DNA of 49,034 nt from positions 1 to 49,034 of the forward strand of contig JAKDRW010000011.1 in NCBI GenBank assembly GCA_030454225.1, written 5' to 3'. The DNA comes from Vreelandella subglaciescola. Lineage in GTDB: Bacteria > Pseudomonadota > Gammaproteobacteria > Pseudomonadales > Halomonadaceae. Every line of letters starts with the position of its first letter. The first letter of the stretch is position 1. Shown piece by piece: positions 34,181-42,249 of this stretch. A program made the position numbers and the translations under genes. The notes under the pieces are model-generated. The model searched no databases and had not been told where the DNA came from. It saw only the letters and a program-made list of their open reading frames with translations.

Positions 34181-36295
34181 ATGAGCGATTCCAGGCCGCC
34201 GGCAGAGGATCGGCGCGGGCTCAGTGCCCTGCTGAGCCACGCCGCGCGATTGAGGCGTCGCCGCGTCCGCCGGCTGGTATGGCTGCACGGCGATGCGTCA
34301 ATCGGCCGCCGGCGCGCCCTGGCGCTGTGGCAGGCCCGCGACTGGCATGCGCCCCTGTGGATAGGGGAGAATAAGCCGGGTGAACCGCCCGCGCTGCCCG
34401 CGGCCAAGGCGCGCACCCGGCTGGGCCAGGAGCACGGGCTGGTGGTGTTTGACGCAAGCGGAGGCGTTGACCCCGACGCGCTGGGCGCGCTGGGCGGCAC
34501 GCTCACCGCCGGCGGGCTTTTAGTGCTGATAACGCCCGCCGAGTGGGGCAACGCCCCCGACGCTGACTACCGCCGAATCGCCGACTACCCACGCACCTGG
34601 CAAAGCTTAAGCGCGCGCTATCTTGCGCGGCTGGCGCGCCTGTTGGGCAATGACGCCGGCGTGGCGGCGTGGTCGGCGCGCGCCGCCGCCCCGCATCTGC
34701 CGCGTTTTGTCGCCGTTTTCGAAAACGCCCCCGCGCCAGACGACCCCGACTGCGTGACCGGGGATCAGGCCCGGGCAGTGGCCAGGCTGATGCGGCTCAA
34801 GCGCCGTCGGCCGCTGGTGATAACCGCCGACCGCGGGCGGGGCAAAAGTGCGGCGCTGGGCATTGCCTGCGCGCGGCTGCTGGCCAGCGGTGTAGCGTAT
34901 ATTATGGTGACGGCGCCGCGCCCGGCCGCGGCGGCCGAGTTGTTTGCCCACGCCGAGGCGCTTATCGGCGAGTGCCGCCAGCGGCTGCAGTTCATCGCCC
35001 CCGACGCGCTGAGCGCCAAAGTGGCCGCCGGCGAGCTGGGCGGCGACGGCAGCTACCTGATGGTAGATGAAGCAGCGGCCATTCCGCCGGCGCTTCTGGG
35101 ACGCTGGCTGGCGGCGTTTCCGCGCATCGCGTTTGCCACCACCGTCCACGGCTATGAAGGTTCCGGGCGCGGCTTTGCGCTGCGCTTTCGCCAGCGGCTT
35201 GATTGGCAAACGCCCGGCTGGCAGGCGCTAGAGCTTGAAGCGCCGGTGCGCTTTGCCCCGAACGACCCGCTGGAAGCCACGCTCAACCGCCTGCTGCTGC
35301 TAAAGGCCGAGCCGCCACCAGCGCCTGCTGCGGGCGCAGAGCAGGGTGTCAGCTGGCTTGAACGCGCCGCGCTGGCCGCCGATGAGCCCACTCTTGAAGC
35401 GTTGTTTGGCCTGCTGGTGCAGTCGCACTATCGCACCACGCCTAGCGACGTACGTCAGCTGCTTGATGGCCCTGCCACGCGCATCGGCGTGCTGGGCGAG
35501 CCCGGCGGCGCCCCCAGCGGAATCGTGGTCATGCGCGAAGAAGGCGGCTTTGACGCCGCGCTTGCCGAGCGCGTGGCGCGCGGTGAGCGCCGCCCCCAGG
35601 GGCATTTGCTGGCTCAGTCGCTGGCCGCCCACGCCGGCTGTCGCCAAGCGCTGAGCGCCCGCTGGCAGCGCATCACCCGCATTGCTGTACACCCACAAAG
35701 CCGCCGGCAGGGCGCGGGCAGCGAGCTTCTACACCACGCGACAGCCGCCGCGCAGACAAGCGGGGCGGATCTGCTGGGCGCGACCTTTGGCGCCGAGGCG
35801 GGACTTGCGGCGTTTTGGCGCACGGCGGGATTTGTCCCGGTGCGACTGGGTATTTCCCGAGACGCCACCACCGGCGAATACGCGCTGATGATGGCGCGCG
35901 CGCTGACCCCGCGCGGCGCGGCAGGGCTTACGGAGCTAACTCGGCGCTTTGCCGTGGAGCTGCCCGCACTGCTCGCGTTTGAGGTGGGCGATTTATCGCC
36001 GGCGGTGCTGGTTCAGCTGTTGGGCACGCTGCCGCCGTCCGCGCTGAGCGCCGCGCTGCGCCATGATCTGGACGACGTCGCCTACGCCCATCGCGACCCG
36101 AGGCTTGCGCGCACCGCGCTGCAGACGCTGGCCGTTACCGCCGCCCAGCGCCCGCTCAACGCCGAGGCGCAGCGCGCCTGCGCGGGGCTTGCCGGCTTTG
36201 CGTATCAGAATCGGGCCTTTGCCGGCAGCCACAAGGAAGCTGCCCTGGCACTGCGCTACGCGGTGGCCACACTGTTAAAAGCCGGCGTTGTGTAA
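34181..36295 (+). CDS. tmcA: tRNA(Met) cytidine acetyltransferase TmcA
   Basis: Makes N4-acetylcytidine at position 34 of elongator tRNA-Met using acetyl-CoA and ATP. It has 704 residues (E. coli 671). In order: an N-terminal DUF1726-type domain, a helicase-like ATPase with P-loop TADRGRGKSAALG and Walker B YLMVDEAAAIPP, FATTVHGYEGSGRGF, a GNAT domain (ITRIAVHPQSRRQGAGSELL) and a C-terminal tRNA-binding part (SHKEAALALRYAVATLL). GAAGGAG lies just before the ATG. It is a single gene between fbpB (divergent) and pepD. Confidence 0.95.
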   Translation: MSDSRPPAEDRRGLSALLSHAARLRRRRVRRLVWLHGDASIGRRRALALWQARDWHAPLWIGENKPGEPPALPAAKARTRLGQEHGLVVFDASGGVDPDALGALGGTLTAGGLLVLITPAEWGNAPDADYRRIADYPRTWQSLSARYLARLARLLGNDAGVAAWSARAAAPHLPRFVAVFENAPAPDDPDCVTGDQARAVARLMRLKRRRPLVITADRGRGKSAALGIACARLLASGVAYIMVTAPRPAAAAELFAHAEALIGECRQRLQFIAPDALSAKVAAGELGGDGSYLMVDEAAAIPPALLGRWLAAFPRIAFATTVHGYEGSGRGFALRFRQRLDWQTPGWQALELEAPVRFAPNDPLEATLNRLLLLKAEPPPAPAAGAEQGVSWLERAALAADEPTLEALFGLLVQSHYRTTPSDVRQLLDGPATRIGVLGEPGGAPSGIVVMREEGGFDAALAERVARGERRPQGHLLAQSLAAHAGCRQALSARWQRITRIAVHPQSRRQGAGSELLHHATAAAQTSGADLLGATFGAEAGLAAFWRTAGFVPVRLGISRDATTGEYALMMARALTPRGAAGLTELTRRFAVELPALLAFEVGDLSPAVLVQLLGTLPPSALSAALRHDLDDVAYAHRDPRLARTALQTLAVTAAQRPLNAEAQRACAGLAGFAYQNRAFAGSHKEAALALRYAVATLLKAGVV

Positions 36296-36388
36296 AACGC
36301 TGCGCTAAAGCACGCCGAATAAAGTCGGAGGTTTCGCCCGGCGAGGCGGGGGAGTAAGGTGGCAGTCTTACCGACGAGACGAGCTTCC

Positions 36389-37879
36389 ATGAACGAACAT
36401 CTTGATGCGTTAGCCCCCGCGCCGGTTTGGCGCCATTTTCGCACCCTGTGCAACACGCCGCGGCCTTCCGGCCACGAAGCGGCGCTGGTGGCCGGGCTTG
36501 AAGCCTGGGCCGACGCCCAGGGGCTGGCCCACGACCGCGACGCCTTTGGCAACCTGCGGATCAAAAAGCCCGCCGCCGCGGGCTGTGAAAACGCCCCCGG
36601 GGTGATTTTACAGGGGCACTTGGACATGGTCGCCCAGGCCAACGCCGATCGCCCCCACGATTTCACCCGCGACCCCATCAGCACCTACGTCAAAGACGGC
36701 TGGCTGCACGCCGACGGCACCACGCTGGGCGCGGATAACGGCCTTGGCGTCGCCGCGGCGCTGGCGCTTTTGGAAAGCACCGACGTGGCCCACGGGCCGC
36801 TCGAGGCGCTGTTTACGCTGGAGGAAGAAACCTCCATGGGCGGCGCGCTGGCGCTGGCGGAAGGCTGGCTTGAAGGCCAGCTGCTGCTCAATCTGGACAG
36901 CGAAGCGCGCGGCGAAGCCTACATCGGCTGCGCCGGCGGCAGCGACGTGGTGGTCGATGCGCGCCTGCCCGAAGCCGCGCTTGAGGCGCACGAGCGCTGC
37001 CTGGATATCGCCCTGACCGGCCTCAAAGGCGGCCATTCGGGCATGGATATTCACCTGCCGCTGGCCAATGCCAACCGTCTGCTGGTGCGCTTGCTGCGTA
37101 CGCTGGAGTTTGCCGGCGCGCGGCTGGTGAGCTATCAGGGCGGCACGCTGCGCAACGCCATCCCCCGTGAGGCGTTTGTGCGAATCGCGCTGCCGGGTGA
37201 TGAAGTCGACGCGGTAACGGCCAAGATGGCCTCGCTTGAGGCCAAGCTTAGAGCCGAGCTGGGCCAGGCAGATAGCGGCTTTGCGCTAAGCGCGGCGGCC
37301 ACGGCGCCGGAGGACACCCCGGCTGAGGCGCTGACCGTGGATGCCAGTGCCATGCTGGTGGCCGCGCTGCATGTCGCCCCCTGCGGCGTCGAGCGCATGA
37401 GCGCCGAGGTCGAGGGCGTGGTTGAAACGTCGAATAATCTGGGCGTTTTGAGCCTGGAAGGCGGGCGCTTTCACCTGTGCGCGCTGGTGCGCTCGCTGCA
37501 CGACAGTGCAGTTGCCGCGATGATCGATCGTTTCCGCGCGCTGTTCGAGTTAATCGGCGCGCGGGTCAAGGCCGAGCACGCCTATCCGGGCTGGGTGCCG
37601 AATCCTGGTAGCGCACTGCTGGCGTCTTTTATCGACTGCCATCAGCAGCGGCTGGGCCGCGAGCCGGCGGTCAAAGTCATCCATGCCGGCCTCGAATGCG
37701 GCATTCTGGGGAGCAAATACCCACAGCTCGACATGATCTCGTTCGGCCCAACGATTCGCGGCGCACACTCGCCGGACGAACGCGTGGATATCGACTCGGT
37801 CGAGGAATTCTGGACGCTGCTCAAGGCGCTGGCGGAAGCGCTGGGGCAGCAGCAGAGTCAGTCATCTCGGCAGGCATAA
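36389..37879 (+). CDS. pepD: Aminoacyl-histidine dipeptidase PepD
   Basis: An M20-family zinc dipeptidase of 496 residues (E. coli 485) acting on Xaa-His and other dipeptides. Metal ligands are in VILQGHLDMV, TTLGADNGLGVAAAL, the catalytic Glu pair in TLEEETSMGGA, and GAHSPDERVDI at the C-terminus; LKGGHSGMDIHLPLANANRL is the lid domain. The ATG at 36389 gives the family N-terminus (LAPAPVWRHFRTLCNTPRPSGHE). A GTG at 36359 with GGGGGAG upstream would add ten residues and cannot be excluded. Confidence 0.93.
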   Translation: MNEHLDALAPAPVWRHFRTLCNTPRPSGHEAALVAGLEAWADAQGLAHDRDAFGNLRIKKPAAAGCENAPGVILQGHLDMVAQANADRPHDFTRDPISTYVKDGWLHADGTTLGADNGLGVAAALALLESTDVAHGPLEALFTLEEETSMGGALALAEGWLEGQLLLNLDSEARGEAYIGCAGGSDVVVDARLPEAALEAHERCLDIALTGLKGGHSGMDIHLPLANANRLLVRLLRTLEFAGARLVSYQGGTLRNAIPREAFVRIALPGDEVDAVTAKMASLEAKLRAELGQADSGFALSAAATAPEDTPAEALTVDASAMLVAALHVAPCGVERMSAEVEGVVETSNNLGVLSLEGGRFHLCALVRSLHDSAVAAMIDRFRALFELIGARVKAEHAYPGWVPNPGSALLASFIDCHQQRLGREPAVKVIHAGLECGILGSKYPQLDMISFGPTIRGAHSPDERVDIDSVEEFWTLLKALAEALGQQQSQSSRQA

Positions 37880-37880
37880 A

Positions 37881-37908
37881 AAAACGGCACCCTTCGGGGT
37901 GCCGTTTT
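37881..37908. terminator. Bidirectional terminator between pepD and dps
   Basis: A perfect 12-bp stem AAAACGGCACCC/GGGTGCCGTTTT with a TTCG loop starts 2 nt after the pepD stop. A-runs and T-runs on both sides let it serve pepD (+) and dps (-). Confidence 0.92.
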
Positions 37909-37931
37909 GCTGTGGGTACCGTTCAGGGCGC

Positions 37932-38408
37932 TTAGCGTCCCAGGTAGGCGTTAAGCATCCAGATGGTTTTTTCCTGCTCGCGGATGTACTGGCTGGCCTG
38001 GTCGGCGGTGCCTTCATCGTCGGCGTCGGAGGCCACCGCAAGCACGTCACGCTGCAGCTCGATGATGGTCTGGTAGCCCTTGAGAATGCCTTTGATGCAG
38101 GTAGCGCCGTCGCTGACGTCCTTGTCTTCGGTGATGCGCGAAAGCCTGGCGTAGTCGCTGTAAGCGTGAACCGGGGTATAGCCCAGCGTCAGGATGCGTT
38201 CGGCAACTTCATCAACCTTGGTCAGCAGGTCGGTGTAGAACTCTTCAAACTTGACGTGCAGCTGGAAGAATTCCTGGCCCTTCACGTTCCAGTGATAGCC
38301 GCGCACGTTCATGTAGAAAATCTGATAGTTGGCCAGCAGCTGATTGAGCTGTTCGGCCAGCTGCGCGGCGCTGCTTTGCTGTAGGCCAATGCTGTTGGTA
38401 TCGGTCAT
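37932..38408 (-). CDS. dps: Dps-family DNA-binding ferritin-like protein
   Basis: A 158-residue Dps protein forming a dodecamer that oxidises and stores iron and protects DNA. The intersubunit ferroxidase residues fit the family spacing exactly: H39, H51, D66 and E70 (YHWNVKG...FFQLH...KVDEVAERI). AGGAGG lies 5 nt before the ATG. Upstream, between 38487 and 38510, is a perfect 10-bp hairpin TTAATGCCGG/CCGGCATTAA without a T-run, in the gap after the glycerate kinase gene; its role is unclear. Confidence 0.95.
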   Translation of the reverse strand: MTDTNSIGLQQSSAAQLAEQLNQLLANYQIFYMNVRGYHWNVKGQEFFQLHVKFEEFYTDLLTKVDEVAERILTLGYTPVHAYSDYARLSRITEDKDVSDGATCIKGILKGYQTIIELQRDVLAVASDADDEGTADQASQYIREQEKTIWMLNAYLGR

Positions 38409-38550
38409 GCTGCCTCCTGGATAAAAGCCGCGTGGCGGCGTTGGAATCAGTCAAACCCGTGTCGCGCAGGTTTTGGCTTACCTGGGTTAATGCCGGCGAA
38501 CCGGCATTAATTCAAGGTCTGTGTTCACGCCCCGCGTTACAAGCGGGGTG

Positions 38551-39684
38551 TTAACGCGCCGCGTGCCACAGCCGGGCGATGCTTTCGCAGCGGTCGCTCA
38601 GAAGCTCGGCGGTGCGCGCCACGGCGTCGTCGAGCGTGATCGGGCCGTCGGCCAGCGCAAAGGCGGCGGTGACGCCTTCGTCGTAGCAGGCTTGCCAGCC
38701 GTCGCCCAGGCTGCCGGCAAGTATTACCACGGGCTTGCCGGCCGCTGCGCCGGCGCGCGAGACGCCGATGGGCGTTTTGCCCGAAAGGCTCTGGCCGTCG
38801 AGCTTGCCTTCGCCGGTGATGATCAAATCGGCTTTGGTCAGGCGCTCGGCCATGCCCGCCTGCTGCATGATCATGTCGATGCCGGGCTTGAGCGTGGCGC
38901 CCATGAAGGCGCGGGCGGCAAAGCCCATGCCGCCGGCCGCGCCGGCGCCGGCCATCTCGCGGTCGTCATGGCCTAGCGCCTTGGCGCTGACGTCGGCAAA
39001 GTGGCCAAGGGCGCGGTCAAGCTCGGCTACCACCTCGGGCGTCGCGCCTTTCTGCGGGCCAAACACGGCGCTGGCGCCGCGTTCGCCCAAAAGCGGGTTA
39101 TCCACGTCAACGGCGGCCTCTACCTGCAGCTTTGCAAGGCGCGGATCGAGGTCCGACAGGTCCAGCGTAGCAAGCTCGGCCAGAGCCGCGCCGCCGGGTG
39201 CCAGGGCGCGGCCGTCAGCGTCGAGAAAGCGCGCGCCAAGGGCGGCGAGCATGCCCGCGCCGGCGTCGTTGGTGGCGCTACCGCCCAGCAGCAGCAGGGC
39301 TTTTTCGGCACCCTTGTCGAGCGCGGCGGCAAACAGCTCGCCGACGCCGTAGGTGGTGGTGATGCGCGCGTCGCGCTCGGCCTTGGTGAGCTCCTGCAGG
39401 CCGCTGGCTTCGGCAAGCTCGATAAACGCCGTGCGCTCATCGGCCAGCCAGCCCCAGGTCGCCTTGGCCGGGCGGCCGAGCGCGTCCTGCACGTCGGCGT
39501 GCTGGCGCTCGGCACCGGTGGCCATGATCAGCGCCTCCAGGCTGCCTTCGCCGCCGTCAGCCAGCGGGCAGGTGTGCGTGTGGGCATCGGGCAGGGCGCG
39601 CTGTATACCGCGCGCCATGGCATCGGCGGCGTCCTGTGCGCTCAGGGCGTCTTTAAAACTGTCGGGGCAGAGCAAAACATGCAT
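38551..39684 (-). CDS. glxK: Glycerate kinase (GlxK/GarK family)
   Basis: A 377-residue glycerate kinase phosphorylating D-glycerate to 2-phosphoglycerate. It starts MHVLLCPDSFKDALSAQDAA and has PLADGGEGSLEAL, LLLGGSATNDAGAGMLAALG, VDVDNPLLG, FGPQKGAT and ITGEGKLDGQSLSGKTPIGV, all typical of the family. A GTG-ATG pair starts the frame; the ATG at 39684 has AAGGAG 8 nt upstream. It follows the HIT-protein gene by about 60 nt on the same strand, so the two may be cotranscribed. Confidence 0.93.
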   Translation of the reverse strand: MHVLLCPDSFKDALSAQDAADAMARGIQRALPDAHTHTCPLADGGEGSLEALIMATGAERQHADVQDALGRPAKATWGWLADERTAFIELAEASGLQELTKAERDARITTTYGVGELFAAALDKGAEKALLLLGGSATNDAGAGMLAALGARFLDADGRALAPGGAALAELATLDLSDLDPRLAKLQVEAAVDVDNPLLGERGASAVFGPQKGATPEVVAELDRALGHFADVSAKALGHDDREMAGAGAAGGMGFAARAFMGATLKPGIDMIMQQAGMAERLTKADLIITGEGKLDGQSLSGKTPIGVSRAGAAAGKPVVILAGSLGDGWQACYDEGVTAAFALADGPITLDDAVARTAELLSDRCESIARLWHAAR

Positions 39685-39744
39685 CACGCCAACTCCTTGC
39701 TGGTGGTCTGTTGTTGGTGTTATGGGGTCGTAAACCGCTGTGGG

Positions 39745-40164
39745 CTAAAGCGCCAGCCTCTCAATTTGTGCCAGCAGCCGGTCGCGCACGCTGGTCTGCT
39801 GGTCTTGGGTATACGGCCGGGGCTCGCCGTGGCCCCAGACCGGCGCCGGCCAGGCGGCGTCATTCCGAGTGCGCACCACCACGTGGACGTGCAGCTGGCT
39901 GACCAGATTGCCAAGCGTCGCCACGTTGATTTTGTCGCCGTGAAACCCGTCTTTCATCGCCGCGCCCAGCGCGCCGGCTTCGCGCCACAGCTGCTGCTGG
40001 TCGTCGGCGGTGAGGTCGAAGATTTCGCTGGCGCCGGCAATGCGCGGCACCAGCACGGCCCAGGGAAAGCGCGCGTCGTTCATTAACAGCACGCGGCACA
40101 GCGGCAGCTCGGCGACGGGCAGGGTATCCGCTTTGAGGCGTTCATCAAGGGCAATAGCGTTCAT
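39745..40164 (-). CDS. HIT-family protein
   Basis: A 139-residue histidine-triad nucleotide-binding/hydrolase-like protein. The core NLVSQLHVHVVVRTRNDAAWPAPVWG matches the short proteobacterial HIT subfamily, in which the triad region is H-x-H followed by V-V and not a third His at the usual place. LLMNDARFPWAVLVPR is the N-terminal strand pair. Activity on dinucleoside polyphosphates or similar is possible but not shown. ATG 40164 has AAGGA 8 nt upstream; a TTG immediately before it extends the frame by one codon. Confidence 0.88.
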   Translation of the reverse strand: MNAIALDERLKADTLPVAELPLCRVLLMNDARFPWAVLVPRIAGASEIFDLTADDQQQLWREAGALGAAMKDGFHGDKINVATLGNLVSQLHVHVVVRTRNDAAWPAPVWGHGEPRPYTQDQQTSVRDRLLAQIERLAL

Positions 40165-40317
40165 CAACCCGTCCTTTCAGGCTTATACGAAAGGCCAAGA
40201 TCATAGCAGGCAAAGCCAGTCTTCCAACATAGCCCGTAGCGTACTTATTGGCTTGGGGGCGATGAAACGCTGGTAAGTTATACGCGGTTGGGCTAATGAT
40301 ACGTCAAGGGCGCACCT

Positions 40318-40347
40318 TTGTGCGTTAACGATATGATCTTCTACACT
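40318..40347 (+). promoter_or_regulatory. SigmaS-like promoter of the entericidin gene
   Basis: A CTACACT -10 (40341-40347), preceded by T, fits the sigmaS pattern KCTAYRCT. A TTGTGC -35-like element (40318-40323) is 18 nt upstream of TACACT. E. coli ecnB is sigmaS-dependent, which supports the reading. The start codon is 39 nt downstream. Confidence 0.45.
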
Positions 40348-40385
40348 GGTAAAGACCCCCGACAATTTGTTGAAAGGAACCCGCG

Positions 40386-40547
40386 ATGAAAGCGAACGCC
40401 ACGAAAAGTGCGCTAACAAAAATGCTGCTGGGCGGACTGGCCGCGCTGCTGATGGCCGGGATGCTGACCGGCTGCAACACCTTTGCAGGAATGGGAGAAG
40501 ACGTGGAGCAAGGCGGCGAAGCCGTACAGGACGCTGCCAACAGCTAA
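40386..40547 (+). CDS. Entericidin-family lipoprotein
   Basis: A 53-residue lipoprotein: MKANATKSALTKMLLGGLAA, then a hydrophobic stretch ending in the lipobox LTGC with C30, then NTFAGMGEDVEQGGEAVQDA. The GCNTF-x-G-x-GEDVE-x-GG-x-A pattern is that of entericidin A/B, small stationary-phase lipoproteins described as a toxin/antidote pair in E. coli; only one member is here. AAAGGA lies 7 nt upstream. A perfect 12-bp hairpin (40555-40566 with 40574-40585) without a T-run follows the stop. Confidence 0.88.
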   Translation: MKANATKSALTKMLLGGLAALLMAGMLTGCNTFAGMGEDVEQGGEAVQDAANS

Positions 40548-40588
40548 CCTTGCTGCCGCCGGACAGAGACGACCTGTCCGGCGGCGCG

Positions 40589-41608
40589 CTATTGGTAACG
40601 ATCCTTCCACGCCTGCTGGCTGACCTGATCCTTGAGTATTTCCAGCGCGTCGACCAGCACCGCTTCGGTGACCTCGGCGCTACCTTCGTCGACCTTCAGC
40701 CAGGCGTCAAAGCCGCTTTCGGCGGTATGCGACACCAGCGCACGAAACTCCGGCGAATGAATCCCCTGCGCCAGCTCGTCCACCAGCCTCTTCGCCACGC
40801 CGGCAAGCGAGGCTTCCAGGCTGTTGGATACCGCGCTGCCCATGGGCAGGCGCTCCAGTCGCCGAATCTCGGGGCTGTCTCGCAGCGTGCGGCCGACCAC
40901 GTCGCTGATATAGCCCATGACCGCATCGCGGTTGCCGTCGTAGGCCTGGCCGGCGCTGGCCTCGATGCGCTGGGTAATTTCATGGATCAGCTGCTGCTTG
41001 CGCGGCGCCACGACCCGGTTGATGACGCTGTCGGCCAGCGCGCTGTTGGTGCTGACCTGTTGCTGGATATTGCTCAGCAGGCGCACGGCAATCCGGTCAG
41101 AAAGCTCTTCGAGCAGGATGTCATAGTATTTGGCCACAAAGCGGTACGCCGTCCAGCGCTCAACGTGGACCAGCCCCAGTCGGTCAAGGCGGTGGACCAG
41201 CGAGATAAGCCGCAGCGCGCGCAGCAGGCGAAAGCCCGTCAGCGGAATGCAGCCGAGCACGTCGTACCAGTGCAAAAACGGGTAGAAAAACCAGCGGTGA
41301 TAGCGCCGCTCGATAACCGCTACCGCCCAGCCGAGCAGCACGTCCACCAGAAACAGCGCGACAAAGGCCAGGTCGATATGAAAAAAGCGCTGGTGAATGG
41401 CACTGTCATAAAAGGCGTGGGCGGCAGGGGCCGCAGACTGAAAGGCCTCGTTCAGCGGCTCGACCAGATACAGCGAGTCCACCAGCAGCAGCGTCAGGTT
41501 GGCCACCACGGCGACGATGATCAGCACGTCCCAGCCTAGGTGGGCGAGCTCTGCTGCGCGCGGCAACGGCCGCGCGCGGCGCTTGGGAAAAGGCGGTGTG
41601 GCAGGCAT
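40589..41608 (-). CDS. Ion-channel-like membrane protein
   Basis: A 339-residue protein. About four hydrophobic segments lie in the first 150 residues (WDVLIIVAVVANLTLLLVD, the IDLAFVALFLVDVLLGWAV segment, and a FFYPFLHWYDVLGCIPL region). A helix with regularly spaced Arg (FRLLRALRLISLVHRLDRLG) resembles the S4 voltage-sensor or its linker. The C-terminal half is a soluble helical domain. No pore selectivity filter is seen, so it may be a voltage-sensor-like protein and not a channel. GAGAGGA precedes the ATG. It follows the thioesterase gene by 20 nt. Confidence 0.65.
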   Translation of the reverse strand: MPATPPFPKRRARPLPRAAELAHLGWDVLIIVAVVANLTLLLVDSLYLVEPLNEAFQSAAPAAHAFYDSAIHQRFFHIDLAFVALFLVDVLLGWAVAVIERRYHRWFFYPFLHWYDVLGCIPLTGFRLLRALRLISLVHRLDRLGLVHVERWTAYRFVAKYYDILLEELSDRIAVRLLSNIQQQVSTNSALADSVINRVVAPRKQQLIHEITQRIEASAGQAYDGNRDAVMGYISDVVGRTLRDSPEIRRLERLPMGSAVSNSLEASLAGVAKRLVDELAQGIHSPEFRALVSHTAESGFDAWLKVDEGSAEVTEAVLVDALEILKDQVSQQAWKDRYQ

Positions 41609-41628
41609 TCAATTTCCTCTCGGCGGCG

Positions 41629-42153
41629 TTAACGGGATGCCAGATGCTCCTGCTGGGCGCGCTCCTGAGCCTTTTCGGCTTCCTTGCGCAGTTTTTTGCG
41701 CAGCGCCGCTTTCTCAAAGCGTAGCTTTTGCAGCGGCGTTTCAAGCACAAGCGGCGGTACTTGAGCGGGTTTACCGTTGTCGTCGACCGACACCATGGTC
41801 AAATAGCAGCTATTGGTGTGGCGGACGACCTTGTGGCAAATGTTCTCGGCCAGCACCTTGATGCCCACCTCCATCGACGAGCGCCCCACGTGGTTGACCG
41901 ACGCCAGAAACGTCACCAGCTCGCCGACGTGGATGGGCTGCTTGAACAGCACCTGGTCGACCGACAGCGTAACCACGTAGTGGCCCGCATAGCGGCTGGC
42001 GCAGGCGTAAGCCACCTCGTCGAGTTTTTTGAGAATCGCGCCGCCGTGCACCTTGCCGCTGAAGTTGGCCATATCCGGCGTCATCAAAACGGTCATGGAA
42101 AGTTCATGCTGGTTAGGCAGCGTCGCGTAGTGCAGGTCGGCACTCTGGGTCAT
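41629..42153 (-). CDS. Acyl-CoA thioesterase (hotdog fold, YciA/ACOT-like)
   Basis: A 174-residue 4HBT-family acyl-CoA hydrolase. It has the catalytic-region motif ANFSGKVHGGAILKKLDEVAYACASRYAG, the VTLSVDQVLFKQPIHVGELVTF strand pair and VVRHTNSCYLTMV. The tail from about 135 is a basic, coiled-coil-like helix (KAALRKKLRKEAEKAQERAQ), longer than in YciA. GAAGG is 6 nt before the ATG. The gene lies between atoE and the ion-channel-like gene on the same strand, so it may be cotranscribed with either. Confidence 0.9.
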   Translation of the reverse strand: MTQSADLHYATLPNQHELSMTVLMTPDMANFSGKVHGGAILKKLDEVAYACASRYAGHYVVTLSVDQVLFKQPIHVGELVTFLASVNHVGRSSMEVGIKVLAENICHKVVRHTNSCYLTMVSVDDNGKPAQVPPLVLETPLQKLRFEKAALRKKLRKEAEKAQERAQQEHLASR

Positions 42154-42249
42154 GGGGAGCCTTCAAGGTAAGAGGTACGGTCGTCCGTAGCATAAAAACT
42201 GTGTGCCAGCACGATAGAGGAACCGCGCGGCGGCGTACAGCGCAGCGCG

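Noticed and set aside
40555..40585. Perfect 12-bp hairpin as a terminator
   Set aside because: No T-run on either strand; kept only as a remark under the entericidin gene.
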